A stretch of DNA of 64,000 nt from Spirodela intermedia (lineage: Eukaryota > Streptophyta > Magnoliopsida > Alismatales > Araceae). The notes beneath the pieces are model-generated. The model was not told the origin of the DNA and made no database searches. It saw nothing but the letters and a program-made list of their open reading frames with translations. Positions 48,409 to 64,000 of the stretch are shown here, in pieces (the first letter of the stretch is position 1; each line of letters opens with the position of its first letter). The translations under genes were made by a program, and so were the position numbers. The stretch is from contig LR746267.1 in NCBI GenBank assembly GCA_902729315.2, positions 8,746,924 through 8,810,923 on the forward strand, given 5' to 3'.

Positions 48409-48449
<41 letters not shown>

Positions 48450-48484
48450 TATCTCTCTATCTCTATCTCTATCTCTATCTCTCT
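48407..48484. repeat. (CT)n / (CTATCT)n microsatellite touching the MASS-like start
   Basis: CT units (48407-48440) followed by CTCTAT hexamer-like units. In the sense of the MASS-like gene this is a GA-rich leader that ends at the ATG. Confidence 0.92.
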
Positions 48485-49025
48485 GGCTGGGTAGGCGACT
48501 GCGGTGGGAGAGCAGTTTGGGATGAGGGGAGGGGCGGTGAGGTCGGCCGTCTTCCTCCTCCCGCCGCATGCCATGGGCTCAAACCAACCGCAAAAGAATA
48601 TTTTCTCATCCGTTTTTAGATGTTCAATTGGGCATAAAATGTGGATCGAGAATGCTCCACGAGTTGACGGGTTCTTCGAGTGACATAATTAGAAAGAGAG
48701 AACCACGAAGCTTGGATTGACCCCGCTCGATTCGCTTCTCCGTCGCGCATTAGTCAACCCTTCAGGACTCTCTCTCCTCCCAGTGCAATGGGGGCCACAC
48801 TGCACTCCGCCCACAGGACTCCGGTGGCGGCGGCGCAGCGGGAATGAGGAGCGAGAGGCGGGGAAACGAGGCTGTTGTCTGGTCTGCTGAGGAGAGTACC
48901 CTCCTGATACCACCGGATTTCTTTGTTACTTCTCGGTCGCAATCACAGATTAAATTATGGTCGGATCAACCACTCACTCTCGCGAAGGAGAACAAGGCGC
49001 TGCCCCCTATTGCCATCCCCCACTC

Positions 49026-49790
<765 letters not shown>

Positions 49791-50037
49791 GGGGCAGGGG
49801 AATTCTCCGATGGAGGCGCTGTTTGGAATCGTTTCTGGACGGATGGGCGGAGAAGAGGGCCCGAGGGAGTCTCTTTCGACCGCGGGATGATAGAGGCAGA
49901 TCAGAGGCAAATGGGTCGATTTCTAGAGGCGATTCTTCGTGTTCTTTGCGTACCATTCGATGGCTCCGGACGGGGAATATATTCGCGGGCGGCTACAATC
50001 TCCCGTGGCCCACGTGGTTCTCCATTCCTATCTCCAC

Positions 50038-50098
50038 CTATATATATATAGAGACATATATATATATATATATATAGATAGAGAGAGAGAGAGAGAGA
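50038..50098. repeat. (TA)n(GA)n compound microsatellite
   Basis: TA runs interrupted by GAGACA, then a GA run to about 50098. More GA-rich sequence continues to about 50130. Confidence 0.9.
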
Positions 50099-51894
50099 AG
50101 GCGACAGAGAGAGAGCGAGAGAGAGAGCGAACTCATAACCCAACGTCGACGTGCATGAATACGCATGCATGTCGACAGTCGCTCTCTCTCTCTATGATTG
50201 CTTCCTACAATCGACGGCCCAATGCGATTATTGGCGAGTAAATCAAATACGACCGTCAGATCGAGAAACTGTATAGGTCCACCGATGATTCCCCAGTCGC
50301 GAAGTGGGACCTACAGCAAAGTCCACAATTGCACCTCTGGCTGATGGACGCGTGGCTGGTGACGTGGCTCAAGATTCTTCCGCCGGTGCGGGGCCCACTC
50401 GGAATAAATTAAACCATACTAAACGGATACGAAGTGAAAGTCAAGGAAACGGGATATTAATCCAAGTGTAGCTATGAGTTGTTCGTCTTATTCTACCGCC
50501 GCAGAAAATCCTGACCTTGAATTGATCCTGGAAGCTCGCTGCTGTCGTCACCCAGATGAGGAAATGACGACTAAAAGTGCAGGAGCCGCCCCGCCGGCGA
50601 ACTGAATGGAGGGATTACCGGTGATGACGGTGGAGCTGACGGGAGGCGGCGGTTGCCCTCTGACCCGATTTCATTTCGTTTCCCCACTCTGCTTTCCCAT
50701 TGCCCGCGACTGTTCCTCCCCTGATGCGGTGAACTGAGTGGGGAATCTGCTCCTGGACTGACGGATCACAAGTCCCACGAAAAACATCGCTTCAACGCGC
50801 AGATGTTGATGGGATTGCGACTGGTAATATTGATGAGAGGGCGCAGACCCCGGTAGAAATTGGAAGTTAGATGATGGCAGGAGCCGAGGGGGCTACCATG
50901 GTCGTCGTCTTCCTCCCCGCCCCTCTTCCAACGGCATGCAATCTCGTGCGAAACCGGGTACGCCCACCACAGTCGCCACCGTGGAAGACCTTCCTCTATA
51001 GTCTGTAGCTTCTTCCTTCTCCTTGCTTCTTCCTCCGGTGTTTTTCGGCGTCTAGCCCTACCGTCGGCCGCTCCGACTGGGCCAAACTTGGTAATAGACC
51101 GACGTAAATATCTCTCTTTCTATATATAGATATAGATGTGGGGGAACGATTGCATGAGCAGCGTTCTGTCCTCTTCTCTTCCTCTGCTCCCAAGTGCGCG
51201 AGTATGCACCCTGTCTGTCTCTGTGGCTCTCCCGCTTTCCCGCGTTCTCTCTTTTCTTCCTGTGTTCATCTGCTTCATGTTCCTTCAGAGTTACGTGTTC
51301 TTCCGGTCGACGGATGCTGTTCATCTCTCTGCTCCGCTCCCTTAATGAGTTCTTCCGATGCTATATATAGCTCGTGCTCATGACGGACCTCCTGTTGCCT
51401 GCCCTTTTACAATCGTATCGTCTCTGTATTTAACCCTTCTCTGGGTGTTAAACTGGGCTCTCCCATCACCCTAGTTCTGACCTTCGGTTGGAATCTTCCA
51501 CGCGTGATTCGCTGAGGATACAAGGCGACTAGTTTTCTTGTACTCGACGTGAACACGATTGGGTCTGCGTCAGTCCTTTTAATGTTACCCGAAAGGGAGG
51601 CATTCTTCTCTCTTTTACTGTGATATGAAAAGTGCCCGTTGACTTTCATACATTTGATTTTCTTTTGATGCCCGAATTGAGCTGTGACAGTCTCTTCCTA
51701 GTTATCTGGGAATGATTCCTGATTCCTGATTCCTGAGATGAATCAACAAGGGATAGAATATTTCCCTATTTCTGCTATCTTTTCATTATATATAAACTAT
51801 GCTTCTATATTTTCTGTGCAGGTTATTTGGTGAAAAAGAGCATTCAAAATTTAGTAAGAATTCCTCAGTTTATTGCTTCGTTGTGGTCAATACG

Positions 51895-54882
51895 ATGGGA
51901 GATCAATTATCAGCTGACGAAGACAGCATTCAGCCCCTCAAGAGATGTTCCATTCTTTCATATGGCGTGGGTCACATGCTCAATGATATCACGTCGGCGT
52001 GTTGGTTTACATACCTGTTGCTTTTCTTGACAGATATTGGACTTAGCCCGAGGTATACTTGATCATTTTTATTTTTATTTTGAGTTTTCATCTCCGGTTT
52101 TGAGTATTGACTGTTGCTGTTTATTAATGCCCATTTTCTTATTCCAAATTTAGGTTGACTTTTGCCTTTGGAAAAAAAAATGACAGTTTTGATTACTGTA
52201 TCTGACCATTTCTGTATGTTCGCTAGTCCCGCAGTCTTGGAGATTTTTTGCCTTCAAAATATTTTAGAAACTGAATATTGACTATCTAGTTGCCTTTTGT
52301 CCAGATTTTTCATGGTATTTCTATCATTATCTCACCCTAGTTTCTGTGTAAGAATTTTCTTTTCGGGTATATTTTTTATGTTAGAAAATTATACTGAAAC
52401 AAGAAAGCATATATTCCGTGTGATATCTCTCAGTCTGAGACGTCCGCCGACTTTTCCGTTTTAACCTTAGAAAAATTAATCCTTCAGTTTTGGATTATAT
52501 GTTATAATAAACTTTTATTGGATTAAATTCTAGTTTTTATTCTTGGCTCTGAACGTCTATTATTTTAGTTTCTTTTTTTATAATTATTCTCACATTCCTG
52601 TTGGCGACTCCAACATCTCAGGAATGCATCGATTGTTATGCTCTCTGGTCAAATAGCTGATGGGTTTATGACAGTATTTTCTGGAGAATTGGTATGACTA
52701 AAAAATTTCATTTGTTGTTTCTATCTTCTATTTTGCTGTTTTACGATAGCTTGAATTTTCATATGATTATTATTTTATATTTATATTTTCATGCATGAGG
52801 CTACTAGTCATTGAAATCCATAGGAAAATATTTTGATGGCACTTCCGCTGATGCAAATCCTAAAACCCAGAGAGTATGCTCCATTTTGGCGTGTAGTTAT
52901 TGATATAGACAACTCATGCAAACCCTGTATAATCCGCTCCATGTGAAGGAATAATTGCCTTAGCCATATTTCTACTTATGAACAGCATAAAGGTTCGTCT
53001 TTCAGTTAAATAAGACTCCGTATTTTGGTTGAAAAAGGTCTTTAATCCATTTTTAAGTAAAAAAAATAGATTCTTGATGAGCCGAAAGAGGAGCATAGTA
53101 AATGCCATTATATATGAATAAGTGAGATCGATTTCCATTCACAAAAAGGGTTGAAACATATAGTGGAAGAGAAAAAAGAAGGATCCGTCAAACAGAGGCA
53201 AATAGGCATTCCAAGTCCACCCTGATGTGAACCAGAAGTCCCCTCCCTGCCTGACCAGAATTCGTGATATGGGTTCTTCACATTTTATCAACCCACTTAT
53301 ATTAATCTGAAATTATCCCATGTTGAAGCAGATTCTTTATATTCACGTTGCTCCTTCCTTTTAAAAGCTCAATTACCGCCACTTAAAAAATAGTTTTTTT
53401 CTTTTGTTGGCATCAAACTGGGCAGAATCTTTCAGTAGGATAGTTTCTACCTCTGTTTATGGGTTTTTTTTCTTCATATTTTTCATATTTTTCAATAGGG
53501 TAACTTTGATTTATATGTATCTTGATTGAAGTAGTGGGTATACTTCATATTTTGCTAAAATTGCAACCGCTATGTGTCAGATTGACAGGTTTGGACACTT
53601 CAAATTATGGCATGTTGGAGGATCCGTTCTGGTTGCCATTTCGTTCTCTTCAGTATTCGGGGGCTGCCTCCTGTGTCAGTTACTAGGGATCAATACTGAT
53701 TTGCTAGAAACGATTGGGTACAGCATATTCGCTGCAATTTTCAACGTGGGTTGGGCTGCAACCCAAGTTTCACATATGTAAGTCTGTGATATACTCTGTG
53801 TCCCCTTTTTCTTTCTTTTTTTTTTTCCAACATGAACTTGAATTTTATTTTTTTATTTTTTATTTTTCATTTCTAGGGCGATGGTGAATTGCATGACGTT
53901 AAACGATACAAGCAGAGTGGCGCTTGCCAGCTGTCGCAATGCCTTCACGATGGTCTGATATCGATTAATGATATTTTTGCAATCCCATTATAGCTAGTTT
54001 GCTTTCTGACTGACTACTTTTGGATTCTTGAAGGTCGCAAATCTCAGCCTCTATGCTATTGCTTTGGTTGTTTTCAGTATATTTGATGCGAAATCATCTT
54101 CAGGTATCCAAAACCAGGTATATACCAACAGGAATCCTATATTTTATGATCTTTTCCGAGGGTTCTGTCCCATATCTGAACTTGGATCATCTATCTCTGA
54201 TCAGTATCGCTGGATTGCCTATGTGTCGATCTTCATTGGGTCCTGTTTCGTGGGCATATTCCTTTTGGGAACCAAAGAACCGCAGTAAGTATGATCCATT
54301 TGGGCGGAAAAACATGCATCATATTTTTATTTTATTTATTCTTGTTTTATGTTTCACATTTCTGGCCGTGTAGGTTGAAGCAACAACAGTGCAAGCACTA
54401 CCAAAGAGTTTCATGGACATACTGGTTCAGTAAATTGTTGTATTATCAAGTCGCCTTAGTGTATATGTTTACCAGATTGGTGACGAACATCTCTCAGGTT
54501 GGTTTTCCTTCCACATTCTTTCTTGTACACCGGAAGTTCTGGGTTACCTTTTTCTTATCAAGTTAATTGAGCCCAATTCTCAAAGTTGCTATTTTTGCTT
54601 GGTTTTATGAAAATCGGTAAGAAAATAAGAATATGTTCCTTCCTAGAGGAATATTCTTCTTCACCTTGCTGTTAGTGCAAAATAGAAACAAGGGTGGGTT
54701 TAAGGCTTTTGATTTTGAGTTTAAACGTGATATCGCTTCCTGAAAATTTTGGTTGGACAGGCATATTTCAGCCGGTCATCTACATAATTTCGATAGCTGT
54801 GTTTTCATTTATGCAGTCTTTGCTGGCATTCTATGTTATCAATGATTTGGAAATGACCCAATCATCAAAAGCCTCTGTGAGA

Positions 54883-54943
<61 letters not shown>

Positions 54944-55759
54944 TTACTTGCTGACTTCTGTTTGTAGATACCTGCCATAATCTACATATGCAGCTTTGTG
55001 GTATCCATCGTCTTGCAGGTACTTTGATATGACTTAAATGGCTATCTGACTTTGATAAAGATATCAAATTGAGGCTATGATTCTCACATGCAGGAGATGA
55101 AATGGAATGGGTGGCGTCTTAAGTTTTTCTACACGATTGGAGCCATACTGTGGATATTTTCTGGTGCCGGAATATTCTTTCTTCCCAGCAAGATCCACAA
55201 CTTCATGTATCTTTTATCAATAACCACTGGGATCGCCAATGCCCTGATGACTGTATGTTTCTTCTATCCATGAGATCATGCTCTTTGAGTTTACTATATT
55301 CGGATCATTTTCAGCTATTTACTGGTTATTTTTCTCTGGGCATTTCTCTGGGGAGCAGGTTACAGGAATCAGCATGGAGAGCGTGTTGGTGGGCAACAAC
55401 CTCCAGGGATGTGCGTTTGTCTACGGATCTCTGAGCTTCCTGGACAAAATATCTTGTGGGCTCGCCTTATTTTTCCTCGAATCATTCCAAAGTTCGTCCT
55501 TGATCGACCCATTAATTTGGATTAATTACCCTCGTTCCCTCATTTAATAATTAATTTTCTCCATGACCCTGATCATCTTCTGGCATCAGGTTCTCCGAGC
55601 ACTGAAGGCTGCCACGACATCAGAGGCTGCCAGTCGGTCACCAGATACGGTTCCGGTCTCGTCCCTGCGTTCTTCGCTCTTCTGGGAGCCATCGTCGCCT
55701 ACACCATGAAGATTCACGATATCAAGCCGGTGCCTCTGGTTGAGCCTCTCCTCGTCTAG
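51895..55759 (+). CDS. MFSD12-like major facilitator transporter
   Basis: A polytopic transporter of the MFS_2 (GPH-like) group. The animal homologue MFSD12 imports cysteine into lysosomes and melanosomes; the plant substrate is not established. Exons are 51895-52052, 52622-52691, 53581-53777, 53877-53952, 54034-54117, 54205-54284, 54374-54497, 54817-54876, 54968-55018, 55094-55252, 55359-55491 and 55590-55759, summing to 453 residues. Family strings include SYGVGHMLNDITSACWFTYL, IVMLSGQIADGF, IDRFGHFKLWHVGG, IFNVGWAATQVSHMAMVNCM, DTSRVALASCRNAFTMVANL, FYVINDLEMTQSSKAS and QGCAFVYGSLSFLDKISCG. Many hydrophobic stretches consistent with 12 membrane helices are visible. The ATG at 51895 (MGDQLSADEDS) gives a short acidic cytosolic N-terminus; the upstream in-frame ATG at 51799 lies before a probable UTR acceptor. 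Intron 8 carries a CT microsatellite near its acceptor. Confidence 0.92.
54886..54940 (+). repeat. (CT)n microsatellite before an MFSD12-like splice acceptor
   Basis: A CT run in the 91-nt intron 54877-54967, starting about 10 nt after the donor and ending 27 nt before the exon. It occupies more than half of the intron. Confidence 0.92.
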
Positions 55760-56218
55760 TTCATGAAGCTTGCTGGCAATAGCCGTCTGCACAGATCCGC
55801 ACCGTTCAAGACACCTTGAACGGCGGAGAAACCCATCCAGGCTGCTTCGACTGAAGAATAGGATTCCTAGTAGCTCTAGTCCATTCCCCCCCCTCCCCCC
55901 CCCACCCCCTTGTCTTTGCCCAAACGCCCTGGAAATCACTTCCTGGGAATATGTAAATCATGGGTTTCTGAGATGCTCTTTTCTTGGGATCGAGGGTTGG
56001 CTCTCCCCCTAAATAACGTTGCCATTTTTTTTTCTTTTTTTCCCTGCTGAAATCGACCCATCCGATTATATTTTATTTAAACTAAGTAGGTTTCTTATCA
56101 TTAAATAAAGTGTAATATGGGTTTTTTTTTTTTTTTTTTTTTTTTTTTGCGGGGCGCAATGCTGGTTTCTTTCCTCTGAAAGTTCTGCTCAAGAACTCTC
56201 CCCCTGTGCCTTCTGGAA
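55760..56218. other. Spacer between MFSD12-like and PORR genes
   Basis: It contains the MFSD12-like 3' UTR, a C-rich run (55887-55910), T-rich runs and a 27-nt poly-T (56122-56148) just before the GC-rich PORR leader. Confidence 0.5.
56122..56148. repeat. Poly-T homopolymer (27 nt)
   Basis: An uninterrupted T run 70 bp upstream of the first PORR start codon candidate. Confidence 0.9.
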
Positions 56219-57637
56219 ATGATAAATGCGAAACCTTCGGCGAAACCCTTCAGAGAGCAGCGCCCGCCGTCGGCTCTCCGACCCAGAGTGGAAACGAAAG
56301 GAGCAATGGAGAGGGCAAGGGGGGAGCCCAGCACTCCCTCCTCGCCGGTGGCGGCGATGGTCGGAGCTCGCGGGGGCATTCTGGGTCTCGGCGGCAGAGG
56401 GCCGGCGTCGCCGGTGATCTCCCACCTGGGTCTCCAGACGAGGGCGGCGGCGACGAAGGTGAGGCTGAAGTGGGTCAAGAACCGCGGCCTCGACCACATC
56501 ATCGACAGAGACACCGACGTGAAGGCCGCCTGCCTCCTTAAAGACGCCATCCTCCGGTGCCCCTCTGGCGCCGCTGCCCGGTCCCTCGCCCCTCTGCAGA
56601 AGACCCTCGGCCTCACCGTCCCCGTCCTCCGCTTCCTCCGCCGCTACCCCACCCTCTTCCGGGAAGCCCCCCATCCCCGTTACCCTTCCCTCCCCACCTT
56701 CTCCCTCTCCGACGCCGCCCACCTCCTCCACCGCCGCGAGCAGCGCGCCCACCTCGCCGGAGCCGGCGCGGCTGCCGCCCGCTTGACCCGCCTGCTGATG
56801 ATGAGCAACTCCCGTTCCGTTCCCCTCCCCGCCATCGCCGCTCTCCGATGGGACCTGGGTCTTCCCGACGACTTCCTCGCCTCCCTGGTCCCCGCCTTCT
56901 CCGACCACTTCCGGGTGGAGCGGCGCCGCCGGGACGGGGTGCTCTGTCTTTCTCTCTCCGGGTGGAAGGAGGAGCTCGCGGTGTCGGAGCTGGAGAAGAT
57001 GAACCAGAGGGCCCTTTCCGAGGCCAGTTACAGGGACTTCAAGAGGGCCTCCGCCATGCCCATCTCATCCCCTCTCCTGACCTTCCCCATGAGCTTCCCC
57101 AGAGGGTACGGCTCTCAAAACAAGGTGAAGGCCTGGATGGAGGAGTTCCATCGTCTGCCCTACATCTCCCCCTACGAGGACGTCTCCTCCGTTGACCCGG
57201 AGAGCGAGCTGATGGAGAAGCATGTCGTGGGCGTGCTCCACGAGCTTCTGAGCTTGACCATCCACAAGAAGACCAAGAGGAACTACCTGCGGGCGCTCAG
57301 AGAGGAGCTCAATCTCCCTCACAGGTTCACCAGGGTCTTTACCAGGTACCCGGGCATCTTCTACCTCTCGCTCAAGTGCAAGACGACGACCGTCGTGCTC
57401 CGGGAAGGCTACCGCAGGGGGAAGCTCGTTGACCCGCATCCGCTTGCTCTGGTCCGGGACAAGTTCCACTACGTGATGAGGACGGGAGTCCTTTACAGAG
57501 ACGGCGGCCTCGAAGAGGCCAAACTCGCCGCCGGCGAGGACGACGAGCTACCTGAGGAAGAAGAAGAAGCCGAGGAACAGGAAGACGAAGACGAAGGAGA
57601 GGAATACTACGAGGGCTCTGACGGGGACGACGACTGA
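56219..57637 (+). CDS. PORR-domain (plant organelle RNA recognition) protein
   Basis: An intronless RNA-binding protein of the PORR (former DUF860) family, which acts in group II intron splicing in mitochondria or chloroplasts. It has 472 residues from the ATG at 56219. In-frame ATGs at 56306 and 56360 are alternatives; the last (MVGARGGILGLGGR) gives the most typical presequence. The PORR domain begins VRLKWVKNRGLDHIIDRD, continues LQKTLGLTVPVLRFLRRYPT, FHRLPYISPYEDVSSVDPES, EKHVVGVLHELLSLTIHKKT, NLPHRFTRVFTRYPGIFYLS and LKCKTTTVVLREGYRRG, and ends LVRDKFHYVMRTGVLYRDGG. A strongly acidic tail (EEEEEAEEQEDEDEGEEYY) closes the protein. Third codon positions are GC-rich. I cannot assign a specific member (WTF1, WTF9, RPD1 or other). 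Confidence 0.92.
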   Translation: MINAKPSAKPFREQRPPSALRPRVETKGAMERARGEPSTPSSPVAAMVGARGGILGLGGRGPASPVISHLGLQTRAAATKVRLKWVKNRGLDHIIDRDTDVKAACLLKDAILRCPSGAAARSLAPLQKTLGLTVPVLRFLRRYPTLFREAPHPRYPSLPTFSLSDAAHLLHRREQRAHLAGAGAAAARLTRLLMMSNSRSVPLPAIAALRWDLGLPDDFLASLVPAFSDHFRVERRRRDGVLCLSLSGWKEELAVSELEKMNQRALSEASYRDFKRASAMPISSPLLTFPMSFPRGYGSQNKVKAWMEEFHRLPYISPYEDVSSVDPESELMEKHVVGVLHELLSLTIHKKTKRNYLRALREELNLPHRFTRVFTRYPGIFYLSLKCKTTTVVLREGYRRGKLVDPHPLALVRDKFHYVMRTGVLYRDGGLEEAKLAAGEDDELPEEEEEAEEQEDEDEGEEYYEGSDGDDD

Positions 57638-58345
57638 TTCCCTCTCGGGCGCTTTGGAGAGACGATCTTCATGTCGATTTCTATAAACATGATCTTGGGA
57701 AGAGGTATGTTGATCCAAGGATTGACCATATACTGATTGACCCGTTAGCTGCTTGGTGGCGATCACATCATCAAGAACACAGTGTCGGGTCAATCCCGCT
57801 CAAGATCGAAAATTGCATAAGAATTTCTAAAACCCAATTCGGGGTTGACCCATCTTCGGCAAAGATGAATCAACAGAGTATCAAGACCCGATTGATTCCT
57901 CAGATAATGGAGCCCGCCTCAAACAGATCAAACGGGGATCGTCAAGTCAACCCCCATTCAATCCAATCTGGATTGAGACGAAAGAAGTCTGTTTAGGGTT
58001 ACATACTCTCTACAACCGAACAAATGGGAATGGATGAGGGAAGATCAGCTGATAAAAGATTGAAGACCACATTCGTCAGCAGAATGCTTCCAAATGGTGT
58101 AGCCGACCCCCACTGGAGATGCCAGCAGTTGACTTCTGCTGGCGGCGGAGGAACCCTAAACAGAGGGAAAATAAATAAATAAAATAAACGACCACAAAAA
58201 GGGCGGAAATAAAAGATAACATAGGAAGGGAATATCTAGAGAGAGGAAAAACTGGTTACTCTTTTACCACCACATACGTGCGCTCCCAACAAAATTATAT
58301 TTTTAGAGGACGAAAATAGTACTTCAAATGAAGGAAAAGGCCGGG
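57638..58345. other. Convergent spacer, PORR and DEAD-box gene 3' ends
   Basis: No gene is visible. GTTGACCC/GGGTCAA hexamer-like motifs recur here (for example near 57735, 57787, 57843 and 57942). The 3' UTRs of both genes are expected here. Confidence 0.45.

Positions 58346-64000
<5,655 letters not shown>

Noticed and set aside
54694-54816. Upstream extension of the MFSD12-like exon at 54817
   Set aside because: The reading frame is open upstream, but the family alignment (NISQ followed by LLAFYVINDL) requires the acceptor at 54816, and the extension adds unrelated hydrophobic residues.
56122-56148. Poly-T as a sign that the PORR gene is a retrocopy
   Set aside because: A retrocopy would carry poly-A after the gene on its own strand, not poly-T upstream. 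PORR genes are commonly intronless anyway.
56189-56908. 239-codon antisense ORF over the PORR gene
   Set aside because: A by-product of the GC-rich codon bias of the sense gene, which has clear family motifs. The antisense product is low-complexity Gly/Glu/Ala.

Overview
This is nuclear DNA from a flowering plant. Every gene is plant-specific or plant-typical: an R2R3-MYB, an LRR receptor kinase, a thaumatin-like protein, a PPR protein, a PORR protein, a DUF538 protein and a GPI-anchored lipid transfer protein. Genes carry many short AT-rich GT-AG introns, and a nuclear tRNA-Ser(AGA) is present. Very GC-rich genes (thaumatin-like, LTPG, MYB, DUF538, PORR) sit beside AT-richer ones. That bimodal composition suggests, but does not prove, a monocot or an early-diverging angiosperm. 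CT/GA microsatellites are unusually abundant. I saw no organellar insertion, no bacterial-type operon, no CRISPR array and no intact transposon. Layout: (1) 1-3291, minus, a hydroxyproline O-galactosyltransferase of the GALT type, its 3' end cut by the window edge. (2) 4496-5821, plus, an intronless PPR protein. (3) 8415-9400, plus, a thaumatin-like protein. (4) 10475-17909, plus, an 11-exon CCR4-type deadenylase. (5) 18566-19325, plus, a GPI-anchored lipid transfer protein. (6) 21801-23189, plus, an R2R3-MYB of the TDF1/MYB35 type. (7) 23368-30365, plus, a 12-exon F-box/LRR protein, followed 34 bp later by tRNA-Ser(AGA) at 30400-30481. (8) 30785-34386, minus, a plastid RsmD-like rRNA methyltransferase. 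(9) 35203-35763, plus, a DUF538 protein. (10) 38308-41663, minus, a 13-exon FEI-like LRR receptor kinase with a degenerate HRD motif. (11) 42418-47714, plus, a DUF1336 (EDR2-like) protein. (12) 48181-48408, minus, a very short protein with the MASS (MAPK substrate) N-terminal motif. (13) 51895-55759, plus, a 12-exon MFSD12-like transporter. (14) 56219-57637, plus, a PORR-domain protein. (15) 58346-64000, minus, a DDX3/Ded1-type DEAD-box helicase, its 5' end cut by the window edge. The genes are independent transcription units with no common pathway. Several are arranged head to head: GALT/PPR, RsmD/DUF538, receptor kinase/EDR2-like, and MASS-like/MFSD12. The shared upstream regions of these pairs hold the most structured non-coding DNA: TGACGTCA palindromes, a 117-bp tandem array and long GA/CT tracts. 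Exon boundaries were placed by hand from splice consensus, phase continuity and recalled family alignments. For the complete gene models the exon lengths sum to an intact reading frame. I found no obvious new multi-gene system. The best leads are the receptor kinase that has lost its catalytic Asp, the tRNA just behind the F-box gene, CT microsatellites that act as polypyrimidine tracts at five or more splice acceptors, two GC-AG introns, and the tandem array in the RsmD/DUF538 promoter.
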